A DNA stretch of 28,595 bases from CAIKZZ01 sp036742455 (GCA_036742455.1 DAINQU010000032.1:1-28595), one strand, 5' to 3'. Shown: positions 1-7,980, counted from the first letter of the stretch. Made by a program: numbers and translations. The notes: a model not told the origin generated them from the letters alone.

Positions 1-530
1 TGCCGGTCCTCACCACCAACTGCTCGAACAACTACGGGCCGTATCATTTTCCCGAAAAGCTCATTCCGCTCATGATCGTCAACGCCCTCGCCGGTAAGCC
101 CTTGCCGGTGTACGGCGACGGACTGCAGGTGCGCGACTGGCTGTACGTGCGCGATCACGCCAGTGCGATCCGTCGCGTGCTCGCGGGCGGTCGCCCCGGC
201 GAGGTCTACAACGTCGGCGGGCGCTCGGAGCGCACCAACCTCGACATCGTCCACACGGTCTGTCGCCTGCTCGATGCCGCGCGCCCGCGCGCCGATGGGC
301 TGAGTTACAGCGCTCAGATCACGCACGTGACCGACCGACCCGGGCACGACCGGCGCTACGCCATCGACAGCCGCAAGCTTGAGGAGGAGCTCGGTTGGAC
401 GCCCGCGGAAACCTTCGAGTCGGGCATCGCCAAGACCGTCGCGTGGTATCTCGCGCACCCCGAGTGGGTGGCCCGCGTGCAAAGCGGCGCGTACCGCGAC
501 TGGATCGCGCAGCAGTACGGGGCGGCCTGA
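1..530 (+). CDS. rfbB: dTDP-glucose 4,6-dehydratase, C-terminal half (5' end outside window)
   Basis: RfbB converts dTDP-glucose to dTDP-4-keto-6-deoxyglucose, the second step of dTDP-L-rhamnose synthesis in the cytoplasm. The reading frame is open from base 3 and leaves 175 residues, about half of the usual ~350. The first visible residues, TTNCSNNYGPYHFPEKLIP, are a hallmark of this extended SDR family. They are followed by PVYGDGLQVRDWLYVRDH (sugar-nucleotide binding region) and YNVGG, and near the C-terminus by the family pattern of a Gly-Trp-Pro/Thr-Pro segment (LGWTPAETFESGIAKTVAWY). The NAD-binding Rossmann motif and the catalytic Tyr-Lys pair lie upstream of the window. The stop codon overlaps the rfbD start by one base (TGATG), so the two are translationally coupled. 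Identification is firm; only the start is unseen. Confidence 0.95.
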   Translation, partial: PVLTTNCSNNYGPYHFPEKLIPLMIVNALAGKPLPVYGDGLQVRDWLYVRDHASAIRRVLAGGRPGEVYNVGGRSERTNLDIVHTVCRLLDAARPRADGLSYSAQITHVTDRPGHDRRYAIDSRKLEEELGWTPAETFESGIAKTVAWYLAHPEWVARVQSGAYRDWIAQQYGAA

Positions 531-1432
531 TGCGCCTCGTGTTGCTGGGCCCGACAGGGCAGGTGGGCTGGGAGTGTCAGCGGGCCTTGCAGCCGCTCGG
601 CGAACTCATCGTCCTCGGTCGCCACGCGACGGAAGGTCACTGCGGCGATCTCACCCAACCCGAGGCACTCACGCGCACGCTGGCGGCGCTGCAGCCGGAT
701 TGGGTGGTCAATGCGGCCGCCTACACGGCCGTCGACAAAGCCGAGTCGGAGCCGGAGACCGCCGCGCTCGTCAACACGACCGCGGTGGCCCGCGTGGCCG
801 AGACCTGCGCGGCGTTGGGGGCGGGGCTGCTGCATTACAGCACCGATTACGTGTTCGACGGCGCCGGGGAGACGCCTTGGCGCGAGACCGATCCGGTCGC
901 GCCGCTGTCCGTCTACGGCGCCACCAAGGCCGCCGGTGAGGCGGCGATCCGCGCGAGCGGTTGCCGCCACCTGATCCTGCGCACCAGCTGGGTGTACGGT
1001 GCGCGCGGCGCGAACTTCGCGCGCACGATGTTGCGGCTCGCGCGCGAGCGCGAGGCGCTCTCGGTCGTGGCCGATCAGTGGGGCGCGCCGACCGGCGCGG
1101 AGTGTTTGGCGGACTGTGCCGCCCACGCCATCCGCACGCTGCACCGGTCGACGACCGATCTCAGTGGCACCTATCACGTGGCCGCGCGGGGAACGACGAC
1201 CTGGCACGCCTACGCCGAGTACGTGATCGAGCGTGCGCGCGCGTGGGGCGAGACCCTGCGGCTGCCAACGGGGGCGATCGCGCCGATCGCGACAGCCCAG
1301 TATCCGACGCCCGCGCGTCGGCCCCTGAACTCGCGCCTCGACGTGCGGCGCTTCGAATCGACGTTCGATCTCACCTTGCCGGCGTGGCAGCGGGGCGTGG
1401 ATCGGGTGTTGGCCGAGTGGCTTGGGCGATGA
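530..1432 (+). CDS. rfbD: dTDP-4-dehydrorhamnose reductase
   Basis: RfbD reduces dTDP-4-keto-L-rhamnose with NAD(P)H to dTDP-L-rhamnose, the last step of the pathway. The 300-residue product has the usual length. The N-terminal nucleotide-binding motif GPTGQVGWE is followed by VVNAAAYTAVDKAE, then YSTDYVFDG, and the catalytic Tyr-x-x-x-Lys in SVYGATKAAGE; LRTSWVYG follows. The frame stays open upstream of this ATG, inside rfbB, but the ATG at 530 is chosen because family members begin right before the Rossmann motif and because it overlaps the rfbB stop. The gene is second in an rfbB-D-A-C operon. In this order D precedes A, a less common variant of the enterobacterial BDAC/BADC arrangements. 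Confidence 0.95.
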   Translation: MRLVLLGPTGQVGWECQRALQPLGELIVLGRHATEGHCGDLTQPEALTRTLAALQPDWVVNAAAYTAVDKAESEPETAALVNTTAVARVAETCAALGAGLLHYSTDYVFDGAGETPWRETDPVAPLSVYGATKAAGEAAIRASGCRHLILRTSWVYGARGANFARTMLRLAREREALSVVADQWGAPTGAECLADCAAHAIRTLHRSTTDLSGTYHVAARGTTTWHAYAEYVIERARAWGETLRLPTGAIAPIATAQYPTPARRPLNSRLDVRRFESTFDLTLPAWQRGVDRVLAEWLGR

Positions 1433-1478
1433 CACGGTCATCGCCGACGGCGCTCCCATCATAGGGACAGGATTACCC

Positions 1479-2375
1479 ATGCAGGCATCCCACAGCACGC
1501 CCCGTCGGGGCATCATCTTGGCCGGCGGCTCCGGCACGCGGCTGTATCCGGTGACCCACGCGGTCTCCAAGCAGCTCATGCCGGTGTACGACAAGCCGAT
1601 GATCTATTACCCGCTCTCGACGCTCATGCTGGCGGGGATCCGCGAGGTGCTGATCATCAGCACGCCGCACGACACGCCGCGCTTTGCCGAGCTGTTAGGC
1701 GACGGCTCGGCCTTTGGTATGTCGCTGCAGTACGCCGTGCAGCCGTCGCCGGACGGCTTGGCGCAGGCGTTCTTGATCGGCCGCGACTTTATCGGCGATG
1801 CGCCGTCGGCGCTCGTGCTCGGCGACAACATTTTCTACGGCCACGACTTCGTCGAGCTGCTGCAGCGCGCGACCGCGCGCACGCACGGCGCGAGCGTGTT
1901 CGCGTACCGCGTGTCCGATCCTGAGCGCTACGGCGTCGTCGAGTTCGACGGCGCGTACCGCGCGCTCTCGATCGAGGAAAAACCAGAGCATCCGAAGAGC
2001 CATTTCGCGGTTACGGGACTGTATTTTTACGACGAGACGGTCTGCGATGTCGCCCGTACCATCCGCCCGTCGGCGCGCGGTGAACTCGAGATCACGGACC
2101 TCAATCGCCGTTACCTCGAAGCCGGGACGCTGTCGGTGGAGGTGATGGGGCGCGGCTACGCGTGGCTCGACACCGGCACCCATGACAGCTTGCACGAAGC
2201 CGCGGGCTTCATCGCCACCCTGCAAAAGCGCCAAGGCCTCATGGTGGCCTGCCCGGAAGAGATCGCCTATCGGCAGGGGTGGATCGACGCGGAGCAACTC
2301 GCACGCACCGCCTCGCAGTATCGGAAGAGCCATTACGGGCAGTACCTCCTCGGACTGCTGCCCGGCCGGAGTTGA
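1479..2375 (+). CDS. rfbA: glucose-1-phosphate thymidylyltransferase
   Basis: RfbA joins glucose-1-phosphate and dTTP to give dTDP-glucose, the entry step of the rhamnose pathway. The 298-residue product matches family length. The pyrophosphorylase signature GIILAGGSGTRLYP lies near the N-terminus, followed by SKQLMPVYDKPMIYYPLST, the metal-site region GDNIFYG, EEKPEHPKS and WLDTGTHDSLHEA. A TTG at 1422 is also in frame, but the ATG at 1479 is preferred: it leaves only a short leader before the catalytic loop, it has a weak AGG-containing ribosome site upstream, and it avoids an overlap with rfbD. It is third in the rfb operon, with rfbC starting three bases after its stop. Confidence 0.95.
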   Translation: MQASHSTPRRGIILAGGSGTRLYPVTHAVSKQLMPVYDKPMIYYPLSTLMLAGIREVLIISTPHDTPRFAELLGDGSAFGMSLQYAVQPSPDGLAQAFLIGRDFIGDAPSALVLGDNIFYGHDFVELLQRATARTHGASVFAYRVSDPERYGVVEFDGAYRALSIEEKPEHPKSHFAVTGLYFYDETVCDVARTIRPSARGELEITDLNRRYLEAGTLSVEVMGRGYAWLDTGTHDSLHEAAGFIATLQKRQGLMVACPEEIAYRQGWIDAEQLARTASQYRKSHYGQYLLGLLPGRS

Positions 2376-2378
2376 GAG

Positions 2379-2930
2379 ATGCCCTACACCGTCACCGCAA
2401 CCGCCATCCCCGACGTGTTGATCCTGGAGCCCAAGGTCTTTGGCGATGCGCGCGGGTTTTTCTACGAGAGCTTTAACGCGCGCGACTTTGCCGCCGCGGT
2501 CGGCCAGGACATCGCCTTCGTGCAGGACAACCACTCGCGCTCGGCGCGCGGGGTGTTGCGCGGGCTGCACTATCAGATCGAACACGCGCAAGGAAAACTG
2601 GTGCGCGTCATCGACGGCGAGGTCTACGACGTCGCCGTCGATCTGCGTCGCTCCTCGCCGACCTTCGGGCAGTGGGTCGGTGTGACCCTGTCCGCCGAGA
2701 ACCATCGACAGCTGTGGGTGCCGCCGGGCTTTGGCCACGGCTTCGTGGTCACCTCGGCGTCGGCCGATTTTCTCTACAAGACCACCGATTACTGGTACCC
2801 CGAGCACGAGCGCTCGGTGCTCTGGTCGGACCCGACCTTAGGCATCCCGTGGCCGCTGGAGGGCGCGCCGCTGCTCGCCGCCAAGGACCGCGACGGGAAA
2901 CTGCTCGCCGAGGCGACGCTCTACCCGTAA
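2379..2930 (+). CDS. rfbC: dTDP-4-dehydrorhamnose 3,5-epimerase
   Basis: RfbC epimerises C3 and C5 of dTDP-4-keto-6-deoxyglucose, the third step of dTDP-L-rhamnose synthesis. The 183 residues are the normal length for this cupin enzyme. Motifs in order: EPKVFGDARGFFYESFN at the N-terminus, FVQDNHSRS, the catalytic-His segment GVLRGLHYQ, the acidic strand YDVAVDLR, VPPGFGHGFVV, and YKTTDYWYPEHERSVLWSDP with the Tyr/Asp pair. The gene starts three bases after the rfbA stop and closes the visible operon. With rfbB, rfbD and rfbA it makes the complete glucose-1-phosphate to dTDP-rhamnose route, so O-antigen, exopolysaccharide or rhamnolipid use is expected, but no glycosyltransferase is in the window. 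Confidence 0.95.
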   Translation: MPYTVTATAIPDVLILEPKVFGDARGFFYESFNARDFAAAVGQDIAFVQDNHSRSARGVLRGLHYQIEHAQGKLVRVIDGEVYDVAVDLRRSSPTFGQWVGVTLSAENHRQLWVPPGFGHGFVVTSASADFLYKTTDYWYPEHERSVLWSDPTLGIPWPLEGAPLLAAKDRDGKLLAEATLYP

Positions 2931-2999
2931 GCCACCGGCATGCTCCCGCCGGGCGGTGCGCCGCGGTAGAATCCTGCGCTCACCACCGGCAGGGATCGC

Positions 3000-3722
3000 A
3001 TGCGCCAGATCATCTTCGACACCGAGACCACGGGTCTTGAGCCCGCCCAAGGGCACCGCGTCATCGAGATCGGCCTCGTCGAGTTGGTCAACCGCCGCCC
3101 CACCGGGCGTACCTTCCACCGCTACCTCAACCCCGAGCGGCCGGTGGACGAGGGCGCGAAGGCCGTGCACGGCTTGAGCGATGAGTTTTTGGCCGAACAG
3201 CCGAAGTTCGCCGACATCGCCGCCGACTTCATCGCCTTTATCCGCGGCGCCGAGCTCATCGCCCACAACGCCAGCTTTGACGTCGGCTTTTTGGACCACG
3301 AGCTCGGCCGTTTGCCCGAGAAGTACCTGATCGCGGATCTGGCGACCGTCACCGACACGCTGGAGCTCGCCCGCAAGCTGCACCCGGGGCAGCGCAACAG
3401 CTTGGACGCGCTGTGTAAGCGCTACGCCGTCGATAACTCCAACCGCGAGTACCACGGCGCGCTGCTCGACGCGCGGCTACTGGCGGACGTGTATCTGGCA
3501 ATGACCGGCGGGCAGAGCTCGCTCATCTTGCGCGCCGACAGCGAGCGCTCGAGCATCGGCTCCGACCGACCGCGCCGGCACCGCCCGGCGGTCACCGTCC
3601 CCATCGTCCGGCCGAGCGAGGCGGAGCTGGCCTTGCACGAGGCCATGCTCGATCGCATCCACAAGGCCTCGAAAGGCCAGTGCGTCTTCCGCACGCAGGC
3701 CCCGCCAGCCCTGAACTCCTAA
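3000..3722 (+). CDS. dnaQ: DNA polymerase III epsilon subunit (3'-5' proofreading exonuclease)
   Basis: DnaQ edits mismatched nucleotides inside the replicase core. The 240-residue length fits. The DEDDh exonuclease motifs are visible: ExoI IIFDTETTGLEP (Asp7, Glu9), ExoII LIAHNASFDVGFLDHEL, and ExoIII YHGALLDARLLADVYL with the His/Asp pair. A C-terminal tail of about 70 residues ending near KGQCVFRTQAPP should bind the polymerase alpha subunit. The ATG is preceded by CAGGGA at a short spacing. In many proteobacteria dnaQ is adjacent to rnhA; here rnhA lies about 22 kb to the right and pgi follows instead, separated by 20 bases. Confidence 0.95.
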   Translation: MRQIIFDTETTGLEPAQGHRVIEIGLVELVNRRPTGRTFHRYLNPERPVDEGAKAVHGLSDEFLAEQPKFADIAADFIAFIRGAELIAHNASFDVGFLDHELGRLPEKYLIADLATVTDTLELARKLHPGQRNSLDALCKRYAVDNSNREYHGALLDARLLADVYLAMTGGQSSLILRADSERSSIGSDRPRRHRPAVTVPIVRPSEAELALHEAMLDRIHKASKGQCVFRTQAPPALNS

Positions 3723-3742
3723 CGTTTTATTCAAGGTCCCTC

Positions 3743-5377
3743 ATGCCCACCTTGCTTCCGGTCGGCTCTGCCGCCCTTCAGGCTCGTCTCTCCGCCCACG
3801 CTGCGCGTCTGACCGCGCTGGCGCCTGCCACCCTCTACGGCCCGGGTCGCCAGCACCTGCGCGCCGAGGTGGACGGGCTCATCCTCGATCACTCCCGGCA
3901 ACTCGTCGACGATGCGGCCTTCGCCGATCTGCTCGCGTGGGCGGCCGAGGCGGACTTGCCGGCGGCGCTCGTCGCGCAGGCCACGGGCGCGATTGTTAAC
4001 CCCACGGAAGGGCGGGCGGCGCTGCACACCGCGCTGCGCGACCCGTCGCGCGAGCCGCTGCTCGTCGCCGGGGTGGACGTTCGCGAGGCAATCGCGCGCA
4101 CGCGCGCGCAAGCGCGCGCCTTCGTCGCCGACGTGCACAGCGGGCGGCGCGTGGGTGCGACCGGTCAGCGCTTCACGGACGTGATCAACATCGGCATCGG
4201 CGGCTCGGACCTCGGACCCGTCATGGCCACCGAAGCGCTCGCGCCCTACGCGGTGCCCGGGCTCGCCGTGCACTTCGCCTCGAACATCGACGGCGCGTCG
4301 CTTTTCGATCTCACGGCGCGCCTGAACCCCGAGACCACGCTCGTCGTCGTCTGTTCGAAGACGTTCACGACGATCGAAACCACAACCAACGCCCATCGCG
4401 CGCGTGCGTGGCTTGTGTCGGCGTTGGGCGAGGGGCGCACGACGCCGCACTTTGCGGCGGTCTCGACCAATGCGGCGGCCATGGACGCCTTTGGTGTGCC
4501 GAGCGACGCGCGCTTTGACATGTGGGACTGGGTCGGTGGCCGCTACTCGATGTGGTCGGCCGTGGGACTCGCGATTGAACTGGCGATTGGCAGCACGGCG
4601 TTCGAGGCGATGCTGGACGGGGCGCACGCGATCGATCGGCACGCCCTTGAGGCGTCGCTCGGTGCGAACCTGCCCGTGCTCATGGCCCTGTACTCGGTCT
4701 GGAACGGCCATTTTGTGGGTTGTCACTCGCACGCGATCCTGCCGTACGCGGAGCGTCTGCACCGCTTGCCGGCCTACCTGCAGCAGCTGACCATGGAGTC
4801 GAACGGCAAGCACGTCCGCCTCGACGGCAGCGCGGTGGACTATCCGACCGGCGCCGTGCTCTGGGGTGAGGCCGGCAACAACGGTCAGCACTCGTTCTTC
4901 CAATTGCTGCACCAGGGCACGCACCGCGTCTCGGCGGACTTCGTCGTGCCCTACGAAAGCCCCTCGGGCCGGGTCGAGGACTCGGTCCTCACGCTCTCGA
5001 ACGCGTTTGCGCAGGCCAACGTGCTCGCGCGCGGCCGCTCGCTGCAAGACGTCCTCGCCGACCCGAAGGTTCAGGCGGGTGGTGCGGCCGCGGCGGCGCT
5101 CGCGCCGCACCGCGTTCACGCCGGTGGCCGGCCGTCCTCGATCCTCGCGTTTGCGCGGCTCGATCCACGCACCTTGGGTCAATTGATCGCCCTCTACGAG
5201 CACCGCACGTTCCTCGAGAGCCGGTTCTTTGGCATCAACCCCTTCGATCAGTGGGGGGTGGAACTCGGCAAAGTGCAGGCGGTGGGGCTCGTGCCCGCGC
5301 TCGAGGCAGCGGCCGCGGCGGCCCCGGACGCGCTCGGCCGGCTCAAAGCGAGCCTCGATCGCGCGGGCTTAGGCTAA
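3743..5377 (+). CDS. pgi: glucose-6-phosphate isomerase
   Basis: Pgi interconverts glucose-6-phosphate and fructose-6-phosphate in the cytoplasm. The 544 residues match the E. coli-type enzyme (~549). Signatures: DVINIGIGGSDLGPVM (phosphate-binding glycine loop), VCSKTFTTIET, WDWVGGRYSMWSAVGL, MESNGKHVRLDG, the catalytic Glu and His region WGEAGNNGQHSFFQLLHQGT, and the family signature INPFDQWGVELGK with its Lys near the C-terminus. An upstream in-frame extension overlaps dnaQ. The ATG at 3743 is preferred because AAGG sits six bases ahead and family members begin at this point. Glucose-phosphate supply links it loosely to the rhamnose operon upstream. Confidence 0.96.
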   Translation: MPTLLPVGSAALQARLSAHAARLTALAPATLYGPGRQHLRAEVDGLILDHSRQLVDDAAFADLLAWAAEADLPAALVAQATGAIVNPTEGRAALHTALRDPSREPLLVAGVDVREAIARTRAQARAFVADVHSGRRVGATGQRFTDVINIGIGGSDLGPVMATEALAPYAVPGLAVHFASNIDGASLFDLTARLNPETTLVVVCSKTFTTIETTTNAHRARAWLVSALGEGRTTPHFAAVSTNAAAMDAFGVPSDARFDMWDWVGGRYSMWSAVGLAIELAIGSTAFEAMLDGAHAIDRHALEASLGANLPVLMALYSVWNGHFVGCHSHAILPYAERLHRLPAYLQQLTMESNGKHVRLDGSAVDYPTGAVLWGEAGNNGQHSFFQLLHQGTHRVSADFVVPYESPSGRVEDSVLTLSNAFAQANVLARGRSLQDVLADPKVQAGGAAAAALAPHRVHAGGRPSSILAFARLDPRTLGQLIALYEHRTFLESRFFGINPFDQWGVELGKVQAVGLVPALEAAAAAAPDALGRLKASLDRAGLG

Positions 5378-5437
5378 GCCGACGCGCGCTGGGACGGGGG
5401 GTGGGAGGGCGCCGTCGGTGAGATCCGGACGGCCCCG

Positions 5438-5497
5438 CGAACCCGCCAACGAACCCGCCAACGATCCCGCCAAATAACCCGCCAAAATACCCGCCAA
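5438..5497 (+). repeat. Five tandem 12-bp units, consensus CGAACCCGCCAA
   Basis: Five consecutive 12-base units read CGAACCCGCCAA twice, then CGATCCCGCCAA, ATAACCCGCCAA and AATACCCGCCAA. The same 12-base period reappears inside the first codons of the Fic gene at about 5718-5756, where it encodes Glu/His/Asn-Pro-Ala-Lys units. Read in the frame GAA CCC GCC AAC, the upstream block would encode EPANEPANDPAK followed by a stop. It therefore looks like a decayed copy or earlier extension of the Fic N-terminus. The block lies between pgi and the Fic promoter. Confidence 0.8.
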
Positions 5498-5579
5498 TCC
5501 ATGGGGATGAAATTTTATAACTGATTGATGTATATTGGGCTATGGCTCGAAAAACACACGCCAATGAACCCGCCAAACA

Positions 5580-5679
5580 NNNNNNNNNNNNNNNNNNNNN
5601 NNNNNNNNNNNNNNNNNNNNNNNNNNNNNNNNNNNNNNNNNNNNNNNNNNNNNNNNNNNNNNNNNNNNNNNNNNNNNNN
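5580..5679. other. Assembly gap of exactly 100 N
   Basis: A round 100-base run of N is the conventional placeholder for a gap of unknown size. Because identical 55-base sequences abut both sides, the true gap is probably negative: removing the Ns and one copy joins the flanks into a continuous sequence with an intact Fic gene. Confidence 0.95.
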
Positions 5680-5685
5680 TTGATG

Positions 5686-5691
5686 TATATT
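5686..5691 (+). promoter_or_regulatory. Candidate -10 element for a leaderless Fic transcript
   Basis: TATATT matches the sigma-70 -10 consensus at five of six positions and ends five bases before the ATG at 5697. Transcription would start at or next to the A of the start codon, and no ribosome-binding site is visible. The same element occurs at 5531-5536 in the left copy of the 55-bp repeat. No good -35 hexamer is seen, although the upstream stretch AAATTTTATAA is AT-rich. Confidence 0.4.
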
Positions 5692-5696
5692 GGGCT

Positions 5697-6944
5697 ATGG
5701 CTCGAAAAACACACGCCAATGAACCCGCCAAACATCCCGCCAAAAATCCCGCCAAAGATCGGGGTGAAACGCTGGATTTGATGGAGCCCCTGACGATTCG
5801 GGAAGGGTCGAGTCAGCGGGGCGCGCTGCTGGATCTAGCGCTTGAGTTAGGGCAGAAAAGCGCGGGCTTCCGCCGATCATTGCCGGAGAGCCTGTTGTCC
5901 TCTTTGGCCGATCTCGTGCGATCGATGAACTGCTACTACAGCAATCTGATCGAAGGACACGACACGCACCCGATCGATATCGAGCGCGCCCTCAAGGGCG
6001 ACTACAGCGCCGACACCCGGAAGCGGGATTTGCAGTTAGAAGCCAAAGCCCACATCACGGTCCAACAGTGGATCGACGGCGGCGGTCTGCGGGGGCGGGC
6101 GGCGACCGTCGACGGCATCTGCGAAATCCACCGACGTTTTTGCGAGGCTTTGCCCGACGATCTGCTCTCGGTGGAGGACCCGGCTATGCACGCCCGAATC
6201 CGTGTCGTCCCCGGTGAGTGCCGGGACCGCGACGTGAAGGTCGGGAATCATATCGCCGTCAGCGGGCCTGCGGTCCCGCGCTTCATGACGCGATTTGAGG
6301 CGGTCTACGGCGCGCTCGGCAAAACGGAATCGATTATCGCCGCGGCAGCGGCACACCACCGTCTGGTCTGGATCCATCCGTTTCTCGATGGGAACGGCCG
6401 TGTTGCTCGGCTCATGTCGCACGCAACGTTGCTGGACGCTGTGGAAACCGGCGGCCTTTGGTCGATTGCCCGCGGGCTCGCCCGTCGTGTCGATGCGTAC
6501 AAAGGCCACCTCGCCGCGTGCGACCTGCCCCGTCGCAACGATCTGGATGGTCGCGGGTCGTTGAGCGAGGAAGCGCTGACGGAATTCACCCGATTCTTTC
6601 TCCTAAGCTGTATTGATCAGGTGTCGTTCATGGAAAGCCTGATGCAGCCGGATCAGTTGCGCACACGCATCCGGCTGTGGGTGGAGGAGGAAATCCGGTT
6701 GGGTAAGCTACCGCCGAAATCCGGGACCCTTCTCGAGGTGTTGCTGTATCGCGGTGAAATCCCGCGAGGGGACGCACCCGAGATTTTCGATGCCAGTGAG
6801 CGCAGCAGCAGTCGGTTCATTTCGGCCTTGATGGATCGCGGGGTGCTCACCTCGTCGAGCGCTCGTGCGCCCTTGCGCTTGGCCTTTCCCCCGGCGTTGG
6901 CCTCCCGCTGGTTGCCGGGATTGTTTCCCGAGTCGCTCGGCTGA
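5697..6944 (+). CDS. Fic family protein (class II, N-terminal inhibitory motif)
   Basis: Fic enzymes transfer AMP or a related nucleotide moiety to hydroxyls of target proteins. The 415-residue product has the full active-site signature HPFLDGNGRVARL at residues 227-239 (catalytic His227, phosphate loop DGNGR). The autoinhibitory motif S/T-x-x-x-E-G/N appears as SNLIEG at residues 82-87, ahead of the Fic core, which defines class II. The last ~90 residues resemble a winged helix (TLLEVLLYRGEIPRGDAPE onward), as in Fic/DUF4172- or HTH-type relatives. The first 20 residues are a low-complexity Pro-Ala-Lys repeat encoded by a 12-bp tandem repeat. An in-frame ATG at 5781 is an alternative start. 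No antitoxin partner gene is adjacent, consistent with built-in inhibition. The target is unknown; a housekeeping or stress regulator and a toxin are both possible. Confidence 0.9.
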   Translation: MARKTHANEPAKHPAKNPAKDRGETLDLMEPLTIREGSSQRGALLDLALELGQKSAGFRRSLPESLLSSLADLVRSMNCYYSNLIEGHDTHPIDIERALKGDYSADTRKRDLQLEAKAHITVQQWIDGGGLRGRAATVDGICEIHRRFCEALPDDLLSVEDPAMHARIRVVPGECRDRDVKVGNHIAVSGPAVPRFMTRFEAVYGALGKTESIIAAAAAHHRLVWIHPFLDGNGRVARLMSHATLLDAVETGGLWSIARGLARRVDAYKGHLAACDLPRRNDLDGRGSLSEEALTEFTRFFLLSCIDQVSFMESLMQPDQLRTRIRLWVEEEIRLGKLPPKSGTLLEVLLYRGEIPRGDAPEIFDASERSSSRFISALMDRGVLTSSSARAPLRLAFPPALASRWLPGLFPESLG

Positions 6945-7515
6945 GACGACACCCGCTGGCTGATGTTTACCCGTGGGCACAACGGTCGGCACCGTTCGTC
7001 GCCCACGCGATCACGTGCGTCCACCGCAGACGCCCGATATAGGTCGATCGCGGCGCATCGATGACAGCGCGATCCCGGATCAACGCAACTGCACGCGCAC
7101 GGCACTTAGGCTTATCCATGGCAACGTTGATTTATAACCACATGAAAAATAAGCAAATAGTTTTTATAGTGGATATATGCGTGGAGTTCGAAAATTAATC
7201 CTAGTCGGTGGTTATTGGCGTTTTGAGTTAGGTCTCGACGGCGGATTTTAGGCGTGGGTGACTGGCATTCATCCAGCGGTATGGTCCGATCGAGGCGCGG
7301 GCTTAAAATACGATAAACTTATATTAAACAACAAGTTGTGGTTTTTGGTCTTCCGCCGTTCGCTCGATGCATGTGTTCGCGGTTTGCGCGATGAATGGTG
7401 TCGACTGCGTCATTAATTACAAAAGATTAATAGTGTTACAGTTTAAGAATAATAGTATCTTCGCTTGAAAAAGGTTTTCCCAAAAACCAATTATTATTTG
7501 AAGGTCAATAAGTCC
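6945..7515. other. Intergenic region, GC-rich then AT-rich; no convincing gene
   Basis: The first ~170 bases are GC-rich without recognisable features. From about 7120 to 7515 the sequence becomes strongly AT-rich, with stretches such as AAAATACGATAAACTTATAT and TTTAAGAATAATAGTAT just before the H-NS-like gene. Such a region suits a promoter and autoregulatory H-NS binding. A 24-codon ATG frame near 7177 lacks a ribosome site and I do not call it. Confidence 0.6.
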
Positions 7516-7917
7516 ATGAAATCACTCGTTGAATTGCAGAGCGAAATTGAATCGCTGACGGCTCAGGCGCAGGAACTGCGTGCCAAGGAATTCGATAACA
7601 CGCTCGCGAGCATCGTCGCCTCGATGCGCGCCTTCGGCATTACCGTCGCCCAAGTGCGCGATGCGGTGGCCGCGGCCGCAAAATCGAAGGGCAAGGCGAA
7701 AGCGAAGGGTAAGCGTGGTCGCAAGGCGATGGCGGTGAAGGCGCCGAAGTCGCCCAAGACGGCGAAGGCGAAGGCCGGCGCCGGCGGCGCTCGTAAGGCT
7801 GCCCCGATCAAGTTCCGCGGCCCGAACGGGGAAGCGTGGAGCGGTCGCGGCAAGCTGCCGAAGTGGCTGAAGGCCGCCACGGCCAACGGTCAGTCCGTGG
7901 ATGCCTTCCGCGTCTAA
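7516..7917 (+). CDS. H-NS family histone-like nucleoid protein with Lys/Ala-rich linker
   Basis: The 133-residue product has an N-terminal coiled-coil oligomerisation segment (LVELQSEIESLTAQAQELR), a second helix (NTLASIVASMRAFGITVAQV), and a long Lys-Ala-Gly linker of ~45 residues (KSKGKAKAKGKRGRK and further repeats). The C-terminal H-NS DNA-binding domain contains KFRGPNGEAWSGRGKLPKWL; the WSGRGKLPKWL part includes the minor-groove-binding Gly-Arg-Gly loop. A TTG at 7465 extends the frame by 17 residues, but the ATG at 7516 is chosen because the coiled coil begins there and AAGG lies upstream, though at a long spacing of 11 bases. Such proteins silence AT-rich acquired DNA; AT-rich promoters within this window are plausible targets. 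The linker is longer and more H1-like than in enterobacterial H-NS. Confidence 0.9.
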   Translation: MKSLVELQSEIESLTAQAQELRAKEFDNTLASIVASMRAFGITVAQVRDAVAAAAKSKGKAKAKGKRGRKAMAVKAPKSPKTAKAKAGAGGARKAAPIKFRGPNGEAWSGRGKLPKWLKAATANGQSVDAFRV

Positions 7918-7940
7918 ACGCGCGGGTTGTCCTAGACACC

Positions 7941-7980
7941 GAAGGGCCGGGGTCGTCAGACCCCGGCCCTTCGTCTTTAT
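7941..7980 (+). terminator. Rho-independent terminator after the H-NS-like gene
   Basis: A perfect 14-bp stem, GAAGGGCCGGGGTC (7941-7954) and GACCCCGGCCCTTC (7959-7972), closes a GTCA loop and is followed by GTCTTTATT. The hairpin is very stable although the U-tract is short. It separates the H-NS-like gene from lon. Confidence 0.8.

Larger units (their letters stand above)
5525..5734 (+). repeat. Exact 55-bp direct repeat flanking an assembly gap (copies 5525-5579 and 5680-5734)
   Basis: The 55 bases ending at the first N are identical to the 55 bases that follow the last N. Both copies contain the Fic start region: TATATT, an ATG and the first PAK-type repeat. Because the copies abut the gap exactly on both sides, the simplest reading is that one contig end and the next contig start share a 55-base overlap that was never merged. 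A real tandem duplication is the alternative. Confidence 0.85.
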
